Source: an uncultured Chlamydiae bacterium (lineage in GTDB: Bacteria; Chlamydiota; Chlamydiia; Chlamydiales; Rhabdochlamydiaceae). Taken from it: DNA of 19,841 nt. The stretch covers positions 1 to 19,841 of the forward strand of contig CAMFJP010000008.1 of the NCBI GenBank assembly GCA_945957075.1. Reading direction: 5' to 3'. The number at the start of each line of letters is the position of its first letter. Position 1 is the first letter of the stretch. A model generated the notes under the pieces. The model was not told where the DNA came from, searched no databases, and was given only the letters and a program-made list of their open reading frames with translations. This document shows positions 6,903 through 14,672 of this stretch, piece after piece. The translations under genes and the position numbers were made by a program.

Positions 6903-9085
6903 ACATAAGTAGATAAGGGGTCAATATCAATTGTTAACGTAGCCCCATAAGGCTTTGGAAGATCGCGCAAAAAACGGCCAGAGGGCGGCCCCTGTATTAA
7001 AAAATGAAAACGAAATAACCCCCGAAGTTTAGCATAGCCACATGCAGTAGGGGGATGAAGCTTATAAGAAGGTGGCATCTTAGCAATAAGATGCTCCCTT
7101 AAAGAACAGGCAGCTGCATACACAGCATCTTGCGATGGCCCACTGAAAATACAACGCGTAAAATGCGAAAAAGGAGGGTAAGAAAACAGGCGCCGCAGCT
7201 CTATCTCTTCCTTGTAAAACCCCACATAATCGAGCCTTTCAATATGCCCCATGAGCTCATGCGAGGCAAGTGATGTCTGCACAATCACCTCTCCTGGGAA
7301 ATCGGCCCTACCCGCCCGTCCAGCCACCTGCGTAAGCAATTGAAACGTAAGTTCTGCCGCACGAAAATCGGGCACATTCAAAGAGGCATCTGCATGAAGA
7401 ACCCCAACAAGAGTCACAGCCGGAAAATGTAACCCCTTTGCCACCATCTGCGTTCCAATTAGCACATCCGCCTTGCCAGAGCGAAACTCCTTAAATAACC
7501 TCTCGTGACTCCCCACATGCTGCGTTGTATCCGCATCAATGCGCAAAGTGCGCACACCAGGAACCCGTACATGCAAAAGACTCTCCACCTTTTGCGTTCC
7601 ATACCCCTTGTACTGAATCAGCCCCTCTGCCCCACAAAAACCACACATTTTAGGAGGAGGAGAATAGACAAAATGACACAGATGACACAGCAATTTATTT
7701 TCTTTAGGGTGGTGCGTTAAAACCCGCGTACAATGCGGACACTCCACCCCCTTACCACACCCCCCACATTGAGGATAGGTGTGAAACCCCCGTCGATTGA
7801 GAAAAATAAGACTTTGCTCTCCAGAGCTACACCTCTTTCTTATCCCATCAATCAACACATCAGAAAACAGGTGTGCCCCCTTATTTTGCTCCGTCTTCAT
7901 ATCGACAAGAGTCACTTTAGGAAGCGTACTATCTGTAGCGGCCCTCCCGCCTAAAACACTGAGTTTATACCTGCCCTCTAAGGCCCGGTGATAGGTCTCA
8001 ATACTTGGGGTGGCGCTTCCAAGAACAACAACCACCCCCTCATACCGACCACGCATAATCGCCACGTCTCTGGCATGATAGGAGGGCGCCCTCTCCTCTT
8101 GCTTATAAGAATGCTCCGGCTCCTCATCGACAATAATCAGCCCCACATCGCGCATAGGACAAAATAACGCCGATCGCGCGCCCACAACAAGCCGCACCTC
8201 CCCCCTAGCAATCAGATCCCAACTCTCCCGCCTCTCTGCAGCACTCAAACGACTATGCAAAATCGCCACACCCTCGGGAAACCGGCTTCTTAACCTCTCT
8301 ACAGTCTGCGCTGTCAACGCAATTTCCGGGACCAAAAGAATCGCCCCCCTGCCAGAGGCGTGCGCATGCTCAATCGCTTGCATATACACCTCCGTCTTAC
8401 CACTCCCGGTCACCCCAAAAAGAAGATGGGTTGCATGCTGACCCATATCACCCTGAATCTTTTTCAGTGCCTCCAGCTGGGCCTCATTTAAAACCTTTGG
8501 AGCACACAAAAAATAATCCACCTCCTGGATACGCACCCTATCTACCGCAAGCAAAGCAGAGGAAAGCACCCCCTTTTTAATCAGCGCTTCAACAGGCGAC
8601 CTCGACACCTCCGCCTTCTTCATGACCTCGGAGAGCAAAGCCCCCTTCGGCGCCGCAAGCATACACTCTAAAACACGCCCCTGAGGCGACCCAATAAGCT
8701 CGCGGCATAGGTCCGCAAGCTCCCTTTTTGATACTTGCGCTGTTAACGTAAGCTGCTTTTTACCCTCCTTGTTAGCAAAAGTCGGAAAAAAAAGAGAAAA
8801 TACAGAAGACAAAGGCGCCGCATAGTAGCTAGACATCCATAAAGCTAAACGCAAAAGAGCAGAAGATAGCGGCGTGCCCGCTACAACCTCTGCAATCTCT
8901 TGCAAACGCGCACACGCGCTTACAGATTTCACCTCTACCACAACCCCTGTGCACATCCTTTTGCGCAAAGGGACAACAACACGCATCCCCTCCTGCACCT
9001 GCATAGAAAATGGAACTGCATAATCTAAAAGCTTATCTGGGCCTTTATCCACACAAACACAGACCACAGAGTGCTTACTTTCCAT
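6899..9085 (-). CDS. priA: Primosomal protein N' (replication restart helicase PriA)
   Basis: The protein has 728 residues, normal for PriA. It restarts collapsed replication forks by binding branched DNA, unwinding the lagging strand and loading the replicative helicase. Visible are the 3' DNA-binding domain, Walker A GVTGSGKT (224-231), motif II DEEP (320-323), GSATPS (356-361), eight zinc-binding cysteines in four CxxC-like pairs (440/443, 449/452, 467/470, 481/484), GTQMVAKG (544-551) and QVAGRAGR (586-593). Motif II is unusual: PriA normally has DEEH, whereas here His comes two residues later (DEEPEHSYKQ). The frame opens further upstream to 9154, but the family N-terminus (MESKHSVVCVCVDKG) begins at 9085. 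The start overlaps the preceding gene by 11 bp, so they are likely co-translated. Confidence 0.95.
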   Translation of the reverse strand: MESKHSVVCVCVDKGPDKLLDYAVPFSMQVQEGMRVVVPLRKRMCTGVVVEVKSVSACARLQEIAEVVAGTPLSSALLRLALWMSSYYAAPLSSVFSLFFPTFANKEGKKQLTLTAQVSKRELADLCRELIGSPQGRVLECMLAAPKGALLSEVMKKAEVSRSPVEALIKKGVLSSALLAVDRVRIQEVDYFLCAPKVLNEAQLEALKKIQGDMGQHATHLLFGVTGSGKTEVYMQAIEHAHASGRGAILLVPEIALTAQTVERLRSRFPEGVAILHSRLSAAERRESWDLIARGEVRLVVGARSALFCPMRDVGLIIVDEEPEHSYKQEERAPSYHARDVAIMRGRYEGVVVVLGSATPSIETYHRALEGRYKLSVLGGRAATDSTLPKVTLVDMKTEQNKGAHLFSDVLIDGIRKRCSSGEQSLIFLNRRGFHTYPQCGGCGKGVECPHCTRVLTHHPKENKLLCHLCHFVYSPPPKMCGFCGAEGLIQYKGYGTQKVESLLHVRVPGVRTLRIDADTTQHVGSHERLFKEFRSGKADVLIGTQMVAKGLHFPAVTLVGVLHADASLNVPDFRAAELTFQLLTQVAGRAGRADFPGEVIVQTSLASHELMGHIERLDYVGFYKEEIELRRLFSYPPFSHFTRCIFSGPSQDAVYAAACSLREHLIAKMPPSYKLHPPTACGYAKLRGLFRFHFLIQGPPSGRFLRDLPKPYGATLTIDIDPLSTYV

Positions 9086-9731
9086 AAAGCATCTGCCACA
9101 GCGCTTTTTTAGCTGCAGGATTGTTTTCGTAATGATGTAAAGGCGCCAGCACAACCGCTGGAATGTTATGTAGAAAACAAAGATCCCGTTTCATCACAAA
9201 ATATCTCCCCAAATGGGCCCTTTTATGAACCTCATAGGGAACCACCACTTTTTTAATCGGATCTAGGGAGAGAAAAATATCCCAGAGATTTTCCTTTTCA
9301 TATAAAGTCCCGTCAACAAGAACAGCTTGCACCCCCCGCGACACAAGCGCCCCAACGAGCCTCTCAAGAAAAAAGCGCTCCTTCTCTTCAAAAAAAAGCG
9401 CTGTAATCTCCGCCACCTTTTCCCTCTCCTTCCATAAAGAGGAAAGCATTTTTGCTCGAACCTCTCCAGCCCCCCCAGGTGGCATAGAACTTGGAGTTAA
9501 TATGTTTTTTTTCAAAACCTCATCCCATCCCTGCATTACAGGGGGGGCGCTCTCAGGAGCCTTTTCTCTCTTAGGGGGAGGAGGAAAATACGCAGGTTTG
9601 GGAGGCTGCGGAATATCAAATGTTTTATTTAAACAAAACATATGACTTGTTAACACCTCAGTATCAAGGGGATACTTCCCGATGATAAAAGTTTTAACCT
9701 CCGCTAGTAGTTCCTTGTAGTCTTGATTCAT
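9075..9731 (-). CDS. Hypothetical protein upstream of priA
   Basis: The protein has 218 residues and I cannot name it. A short helical head (MNQDYKELLAEVKTFIIG) is followed by a proline-rich linker (IPQPPKPAYFPPPPKREK, about 40-57) and a mixed alpha/beta domain containing VQAVLVDGTLYEKENLWDI and KKVVVPYEVHKR. There is no signal peptide or membrane helix. Its stop lies inside the start of priA (11-bp overlap), so it is the first gene of a two-gene transcription unit and might work in replication or repair, though this rests on position only. A promoter-like pair lies just upstream. Codon use and style are like the neighbours, so it appears a resident gene rather than a newcomer. Confidence 0.75.
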   Translation of the reverse strand: MNQDYKELLAEVKTFIIGKYPLDTEVLTSHMFCLNKTFDIPQPPKPAYFPPPPKREKAPESAPPVMQGWDEVLKKNILTPSSMPPGGAGEVRAKMLSSLWKEREKVAEITALFFEEKERFFLERLVGALVSRGVQAVLVDGTLYEKENLWDIFLSLDPIKKVVVPYEVHKRAHLGRYFVMKRDLCFLHNIPAVVLAPLHHYENNPAAKKALWQMLYGK

Positions 9732-9740
9732 AGACCATCT

Positions 9741-9768
9741 AGTGTACCCGCTGGAGATTTTTTGACAA
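9741..9768 (-). promoter_or_regulatory. Promoter-like pair for the priA transcription unit
   Basis: TTGTCA (9768-9763) and TACACT (9746-9741) on the minus strand are 16 bp apart. Transcription would start about 3 bases before the ATG at 9731, giving an almost leaderless message; no Shine-Dalgarno is visible. Confidence 0.35.
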
Positions 9769-9828
9769 CAACTCAGGTTTATATCCCATAAACAATAAAC
9801 AAGTTATAAAACACGCTAATTTTTAATT

Positions 9829-9867
9829 AATTAGCTAATTGATTTTTAATATATATTATTGCATAAT
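9829..9867 (+). promoter_or_regulatory. Promoter with overlapping palindrome for the 469-residue gene
   Basis: TTGATT (9839-9844) and CATAAT (9862-9867) are separated by exactly 17 bp in a strongly AT-rich stretch. The perfect 12-bp palindrome AATTAGCTAATT (9829-9840) overlaps the -35 box and is a candidate operator. The predicted transcript starts near 9874, giving a leader of about 38 nt. Confidence 0.5.
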
Positions 9868-9900
9868 TTAATATCACTATAACAAACATTAAAGCATCAT

Positions 9901-9906
9901 AAGGAG
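9901..9906 (+). promoter_or_regulatory. Strong Shine-Dalgarno AAGGAG
   Basis: AAGGAG sits 5 bases before the ATG at 9912. It is one of the best ribosome sites in the window and fixes the start of the 469-residue protein. Confidence 0.75.
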
Positions 9907-9911
9907 TTTTT

Positions 9912-11321
9912 ATGTATCCAACAACAACAGAGTGTTCAAGAGGCACCCACTTCTGCGCAGAGCACTTCCGAGCCCCAGAATCTACGATGCCAGTAAGACA
10001 GATCAAAGAAGAAAGATACACTCACTGGACTCAAAGACTACTCATCAATTCGATTACAGAATCTGTATCTCCAGGAAAACGTCACTGGTTCTTTTTTCCC
10101 CACAAACTAATCGAGGGAATCGGCTGTATAATTCCAACCGCCATGGTAGAAATTGCTAGAAAAATTGGCGGCGAAGATGGAGCCGAGGCGTGTGGCAAAG
10201 TAATAGATAACTGTGGAATTATTGCTCTTCCTGTAAAAATCTTCTTATTTATCGTAGCTCTATTAACAAGTATTCTCCTATTCCCACTAACTGCTCCAGC
10301 TGAAGCAATCGGCAGAGCTCTTAACGCGCACGACGAGAAAACAGAAGGACTTAAAAAACAGTATCTCGATGCATTAATTCAATTAACCCTAGTCAGCAAA
10401 GATATACCAATAGAACCGTGTTTTAATAAAGAAGATCAGACACAAGCTATAAACTACCTATGCTCTATTTTACCGGGTGTTATAAGAGATGAATCTCACC
10501 CGCTTCACCGGCTATCTCTAGTATTTACAGGCAACAGAGACTGTTTTAATTCTGTAATATCTAAATTCCATCCTTTAATCATCTGGGCACTTGCAGACGA
10601 AACACTAGACAATGACCAAATACAACTAATAAATTCCATGTTTAAGCTTCCTCATGCAAGTTTTGAAAACAGACGTGAACATTATGATAGAAGGTTTACA
10701 AGTCGTGGTACTACTGATACAGATGTAGATAGCGGATACGCCAGCGCAGAGGAAGAGCCTCGTCCTGTAACTCGTCCTGTAACTCGTCCTGTAAGAAGAA
10801 CTCGCATCCGAGCGTCAAAACCAACAGATAAACGCACCCCTTATCCAGTATATAGATATCAAACCCGACCCGACGGATCAACCCCACCACCCCCACCCCA
10901 CGCATCAACACAACAACAACATATAGCACCATCAGCACCTGCTATGCCAGTAGGGCAACCAGAAGTGCCTCAACAGACTTTCGATGTTATCCAAGCGCTA
11001 TCCCATGGAATACGTCTAAATGTTCTAGATCAACCAGAAGCTAGACAAGAAAACTTACGCCAATGCCAAGAAATTTTTAGGCAAGAGGCAGTTCAATCTC
11101 ACATAGTCTCTGTGCTTCAGAAACTACAATATGAACGCCCCGATCTCACGAATCAGATTGCGCTTGGAGAGATTTCTGGACCCTATTTCGCACAAATTTG
11201 TGGGTTACAACCTCTCCCACCAGAAACCGTTCCAATGGCAGGAGTCTCTCACGGGGGCTATGGGCCATATCCGCTCTTTGGACAACCTATACATCATGGT
11301 TACTATCCCTTACATCTGTAA
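9912..11321 (+). CDS. Unknown protein with one hydrophobic segment and proline-rich tail (candidate effector)
   Basis: The protein has 469 residues and no family I recognise. Residues 1-100 are mixed, with a hydrophobic helix near 66-82 (LIEGIGCIIPTAMVEIA). One long hydrophobic stretch spans about 102-131 (GIIALPVKIFLFIVALLTS then ILLFPLTAPAEA), long enough for a membrane hairpin. Residues 140-260 look globular. The C-terminal half is low-complexity: SGYASAEEE near 274-282, three RPV(T) repeats (284-294), basic and PPPPP stretches up to about 360, then a final helical part. There is no cleavable signal peptide. Its isolated position, own promoter, strong ribosome site and terminator fit a separately regulated gene. 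Chlamydial inclusion-membrane or type III effector proteins often look like this, but that role is inference. Confidence 0.8.
   Translation: MYPTTTECSRGTHFCAEHFRAPESTMPVRQIKEERYTHWTQRLLINSITESVSPGKRHWFFFPHKLIEGIGCIIPTAMVEIARKIGGEDGAEACGKVIDNCGIIALPVKIFLFIVALLTSILLFPLTAPAEAIGRALNAHDEKTEGLKKQYLDALIQLTLVSKDIPIEPCFNKEDQTQAINYLCSILPGVIRDESHPLHRLSLVFTGNRDCFNSVISKFHPLIIWALADETLDNDQIQLINSMFKLPHASFENRREHYDRRFTSRGTTDTDVDSGYASAEEEPRPVTRPVTRPVRRTRIRASKPTDKRTPYPVYRYQTRPDGSTPPPPPHASTQQQHIAPSAPAMPVGQPEVPQQTFDVIQALSHGIRLNVLDQPEARQENLRQCQEIFRQEAVQSHIVSVLQKLQYERPDLTNQIALGEISGPYFAQICGLQPLPPETVPMAGVSHGGYGPYPLFGQPIHHGYYPLHL
10761..10793 (+). repeat. 12-bp tandem repeat inside the candidate effector gene
   Basis: The unit CGTCCTGTAACT occurs as two full copies and one 9-base partial copy, in frame, encoding RPVT RPVT RPV. 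Copy number could vary without breaking the frame. Confidence 0.8.
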
Positions 11322-11332
11322 TCCTAGAAGGT

Positions 11333-12907
11333 TTAGGGAAATGAAGACGAGAGCGTCTCTGCCGCAAGGCAGAGGCGCTCTTTTTTTATGGCGTCGCGCA
11401 AGGGGTGTGAAGCGAGGTGCATGTCAAGGGCGGCCTCGAGGTAGCAGAAAAGGTGCTGCCAGAGGGGCTCGGACTCTAGTTCGTGGCGCACAAGGGGCGA
11501 TGGGGCAGCGCTGTATAGGGAATGGACATTGTTTAGGCTATCTTGGATTGTAGAGCGAAGAGCTTGGATCTGGCTGTTGGAGACCTTTAGAGGGAAGTTG
11601 TGTATGAGGGTATCGATATAAGAAGTTAAAGCGCGCTCTTGTCTACAATGGGCCTCTATGGCCTCTGCAAGAGAAAAGGATCTGGTATGTGGAATAGGTA
11701 ACCCCCCTGTTTTTGTGTCGATAAACTGAATGTGTGGGTGCTGTTTGATAAAGGCTCCAAGGGCCTCGGCTTCTAAAATCCACTTATCTTGGGTATGCAC
11801 CCATGTGCCATGTATGCCTTTACGACGCACAAGGGGCGCCTTTTGGATATTAGCTGCAAAGCCTTGCGCATAGTGCTGACCCTCTCTACAAGCAAGATCG
11901 ACTCCAACAAAAAAGATAGGATTACATCCCAAAAAGGTAAGCAGTGATAGTCCAAGGGTTGTAACGGAAAGCGCCTCTTTGCCAAGTCCACATCCAAGAT
12001 CTGGACCTGCAATCCCAAGCTCTTGCTCAATATACTGCTCCATAGGGCCACCGGTTCCAGAGCGTATATACCCCAAGGGACCTGAGGCTACTGAAAACAC
12101 TTTAGGACACAGTCTTCCACCGTAAAGAAAAGGCGCTTTAAAACCAGCAACTTGGTTTAAGCGCATGTACTCCTCTTCATTGGGATCAAGGGCCATGGTA
12201 AGATGCGGGCAGATTCCGTTTTTGATGAGCGCTGGAATCGCTGAGCCTCCAGCTAAAATAAGCGCCTTATTGCCTAAGGTTTTTAACATTTCTGCAGAGT
12301 CCATGAGCGACGGCCCAGCGCCACATAGGACAGCTGGAACACCGGCAAACTTGCCTTCCCAGTCATTTACAAAAAAGGCAGAGGGCATATGAACAAGGTT
12401 TTTCACAACATGGGAGCAGATGGTATCGCTGTAGAGAACGTCTGTAAATAGCGCCATATAGCTTTGTGATTCTTTGTATAAATGCGCGCGCATGGCATAA
12501 AGACGCTCTTTCCCATAGAGAAAAACACGGCTACTTGGATAGGCCGCAGCAAGGGCGCTAATATCCCCTTTCCATCGACGTTTGTCTGGGACAAAATGCA
12601 AATGCACCTGTGTATGCTTAATGATCTCTTCCGCTAAGGGATGATGCATGAGCTGCTCTATAGCGCCAAGATTGTCCTCTAAGAAAATGACTCTCCGCTC
12701 TCTATCCTCACAAAGCCATTTTTGGATTAGGGGGTAGTATGTGCAAGGTCCCATCCCGTACATATAGAGTCTATCGATTTTTTCCCATGGGACACTAGCT
12801 GTAAATCTCTCTGAAGCAGGCGCAGGCTCCACAGGCTCCCACGGCATGCACGAGAGCATAAAGGAAAGGGCCGGATAGCGCTCTAAAAGCAGCTCTTTAA
12901 TAAGCAT
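11333..12907 (-). CDS. DUF115 (MptE-like/Maf-like) protein, second copy
   Basis: The protein has 524 residues. The core motif GVPAVLCGAGPSL (about 205-217) followed by ALILAGGSAIPALIKNG and the pair CPHLTMALDPNEE is that of the DUF115/MptE-like family. This family includes Campylobacter/Aeromonas Maf proteins, which add sugars to flagellin, and archaeal 6-hydroxymethylpterin diphosphokinases. Chlamydiae lack flagella as a rule, so a glycan-transfer or nucleotide-sugar role on another protein is inferred. It is preceded by a related DUF115 gene with a 25-bp overlap; the two are diverged paralogues, not recent duplicates. It is the last gene of the hpf operon. The last 20 or so codons coincide with the terminator hairpin of the opposing gene. 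Confidence 0.85.
   Translation of the reverse strand: MLIKELLLERYPALSFMLSCMPWEPVEPAPASERFTASVPWEKIDRLYMYGMGPCTYYPLIQKWLCEDRERRVIFLEDNLGAIEQLMHHPLAEEIIKHTQVHLHFVPDKRRWKGDISALAAAYPSSRVFLYGKERLYAMRAHLYKESQSYMALFTDVLYSDTICSHVVKNLVHMPSAFFVNDWEGKFAGVPAVLCGAGPSLMDSAEMLKTLGNKALILAGGSAIPALIKNGICPHLTMALDPNEEEYMRLNQVAGFKAPFLYGGRLCPKVFSVASGPLGYIRSGTGGPMEQYIEQELGIAGPDLGCGLGKEALSVTTLGLSLLTFLGCNPIFFVGVDLACREGQHYAQGFAANIQKAPLVRRKGIHGTWVHTQDKWILEAEALGAFIKQHPHIQFIDTKTGGLPIPHTRSFSLAEAIEAHCRQERALTSYIDTLIHNFPLKVSNSQIQALRSTIQDSLNNVHSLYSAAPSPLVRHELESEPLWQHLFCYLEAALDMHLASHPLRDAIKKERLCLAAETLSSSFP
11351..11387 (+). terminator. Rho-independent terminator after the candidate effector gene
   Basis: A 13-bp stem (GAGCG, one T-G wobble, CTCTGCC, then its complement) with a GCAA tetraloop is followed by seven T residues (11381-11387), 30 bp after the stop at 11321. 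On the other strand the same bases encode the last residues of the converging DUF115 protein, so the terminator is embedded in coding sequence. Confidence 0.9.
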
Positions 12908-14268
12908 ATTAATACCCTATGTAAAAATAGCACTCTGTGCATGCGATCTTGTCCCTGCCGTGCAAACACATGTTTCCATACATCCCACAGAGGAGATAAA
13001 AACTTTTCGTAGAAAATATTCTGCTCTAAAGCCTCTTCCCAAAGGGCTGCTGCAAAGGGGGCATCTAAAGAATACCCCTCTATTAGCCTTATAAGAGCTT
13101 CATGAGCGTTCTCTATGTGTTCTTGTAGGCCTTTCGCACTATATGTGGAAGTGGGGGCATTGTTTAATAAAGCCTGCACTCTCTCTGTAATATCATAGGT
13201 ATGTTCCAAAGGACACTCTTGCAACGAGCTGACACGCTCAGCTGGCAAGGTGCGTCCGCCGTTCCACACATGAATCCACCGGGTATCGGGATGTTTTTTG
13301 ATGCATTCTGCAATCCACTCTGCGGCAACAAGCCAGTCCGATGGGGGCTCCTCGTCTTTAGCTATGACGCCCTCTACATAGCGCTTATCTCCAATATACG
13401 ACAAATCAACCCCTGACAAAATGATGGGAGAGCACCCGCATAAAAGCGCCAAAGCAATCGCACAGGTGACAGCATTCCACCCACCATCTAGTGGCGTACG
13501 GTCTTCACAATCAAAAAGCCATCTCTCTAAAGGGTATCTACCTATATCATCTATCCATAGCGCTGTAGTCCCCTCTACAAGGGAGCTAGCACAGCCTCTG
13601 CTATAGCACAAAGGAATACTCTCTGGAATTAATGAATAACGCTCACGTGGAGGATCTGGATCAACGGCTACCCTAAGATGGGGAGCTGCCTCTGCACGGA
13701 CAAGAGGGAGGGTAGCAGAGCCGCACCCAAAGATCAGGGCTTTATTTTTCAAAGCACGGACTGCATCCACATCTAAAGAGGGGCCAGCGCCACAAATTAG
13801 TGCTGGAATACCTGAAAATCTATCTTTTAAAATATACGCTGGGCGCTGTGGATGCTGCATATTGGCAAGGACGTTGCGCATATACCCCTCGCCAAGGTCT
13901 GCGTATGCCGATGCCAATGCATGCACGCCAAGCTGCAATGCCAAGAGGTGCTGCATAACACCCTCTCCACCCTCTTCTAGAGAAAGAAATGTGAAAGGCA
14001 AAAACACGCACTCCCAAACATATTTTTTAAACATCTCTTCATAGCCAAAAGGATCGTGTACCCAGACCCTACGGAGAATAGAGGAAGAAAGCTCTTCTGA
14101 ATGTAGGTGATGTTCTATCCATATGACATATCTTTCGGGGGCTTTATGCGCCCACTCTATATAGGGAATGAGGTGATGGGGCTCCCCACCATAGAGACAA
14201 ACGGCCCCCTTTTCACCTAAATCATGCATATCAGTTCTTTGTAAGGGGGAAGGGTTTCTAAAAAGCAA
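12883..14268 (-). CDS. DUF115 (MptE-like/Maf-like) protein, first copy
   Basis: The protein has 461 residues from the first ATG, or 448 from the in-frame ATG at 14229 (MHDLGEKGAVCLYGG), which overlaps the previous gene less (13 bp instead of 52) and is as plausible. SGIPALICGAGPSLD (about 170-184) and ALIFGCGSATLPLVRA, then HLRVAVDPDP, mark the DUF115 domain, colinear with the next gene. Later conserved parts are GWNAVTCAIALALLCG and IILSGVDLSY, which match VTTLGLSLLTFLG and FFVGVDLA in the second copy. The two may act as a pair or heterodimer (inference from overlap and similarity). Its 3' end overlaps the next gene by 25 bp. There is no signal peptide, so it is probably cytosolic. Confidence 0.85.
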   Translation of the reverse strand: MLFRNPSPLQRTDMHDLGEKGAVCLYGGEPHHLIPYIEWAHKAPERYVIWIEHHLHSEELSSSILRRVWVHDPFGYEEMFKKYVWECVFLPFTFLSLEEGGEGVMQHLLALQLGVHALASAYADLGEGYMRNVLANMQHPQRPAYILKDRFSGIPALICGAGPSLDVDAVRALKNKALIFGCGSATLPLVRAEAAPHLRVAVDPDPPRERYSLIPESIPLCYSRGCASSLVEGTTALWIDDIGRYPLERWLFDCEDRTPLDGGWNAVTCAIALALLCGCSPIILSGVDLSYIGDKRYVEGVIAKDEEPPSDWLVAAEWIAECIKKHPDTRWIHVWNGGRTLPAERVSSLQECPLEHTYDITERVQALLNNAPTSTYSAKGLQEHIENAHEALIRLIEGYSLDAPFAAALWEEALEQNIFYEKFLSPLWDVWKHVFARQGQDRMHRVLFLHRVLICLLKSCF

Positions 14269-14672
14269 TAGCTGCCCTCGCGTAAAAGGGCGACCTGCAG
14301 CCCCCGTTCATCTGCGACAGCAAGGCAATAGGCTTTGACATGGGCGTTGTAACCCATGAGCTGTTCAAGCGGTCTACCTCCAAGGGCTTTGCATTCGACA
14401 AGGAGCAAGGGATAGAAGGGATGCTCTGGGTGGATGTCTTTTGCAAAACAGGCGATATCAAACCGTCTTGAGGGCAAAGAGCGCGCGATAAGATGGGGCA
14501 TACGACCAAGCTCCTGCTCCACAACAATGTGCTCTTTGGGAAATCCAAGATCGTAGACCATATGCCGCAAAAGGGCCTGCCTCACCTGCTCTTCAGGAGT
14601 TTTAGCGACCCATTTGCTGCGAATAAAATCAAAAACCTCACCCTTCCGGCTGCATGATACCATAGTTGCCAT
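14217..14672 (-). CDS. Small HsdR N-terminal-type PD-(D/E)XK protein
   Basis: The protein has 151 residues. VFDFIRSKWVAKTPEEQVRQ (about 13-32) is the typical start of stand-alone type I restriction enzyme R N-terminal (HSDR_N_2) proteins, and RRFDIACF followed by LLLVECKA provides the D...E-x-K nuclease signature. These short proteins are common in Bacteroidetes and Chlamydiae without any restriction-modification partner; no HsdM, HsdS or helicase is present here. Its place between hpf and the DUF115 genes, with overlaps on both sides (35 bp with hpf), argues for a resident housekeeping gene rather than defence. The start may also be the fourth codon (ATG at 14663). Nuclease activity is possible from the motif but not shown. 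Confidence 0.85.
   Translation of the reverse strand: MATMVSCSRKGEVFDFIRSKWVAKTPEEQVRQALLRHMVYDLGFPKEHIVVEQELGRMPHLIARSLPSRRFDIACFAKDIHPEHPFYPLLLVECKALGGRPLEQLMGYNAHVKAYCLAVADERGLQVALLREGSYCFLETLPPYKELICMI

Noticed and set aside
9086..9154. Longer start for PriA
   Set aside because: It lies inside the upstream gene and precedes the recognisable family N-terminus.
10761..10793. CRISPR-like repeats
   Set aside because: The 12-bp units are contiguous without spacers and in frame within a gene; there are no cas genes in the window.
11131..11553. 140-codon plus-strand frame rich in Arg and Gly
   Set aside because: It is a shadow of the end of the 469-residue gene and of the DUF115 gene on the other strand, and it runs through the terminator.
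14217..14672. Type I restriction system
   Set aside because: Only the small HsdR_N-type protein is present; no HsdM, HsdS or helicase part lies in the window.
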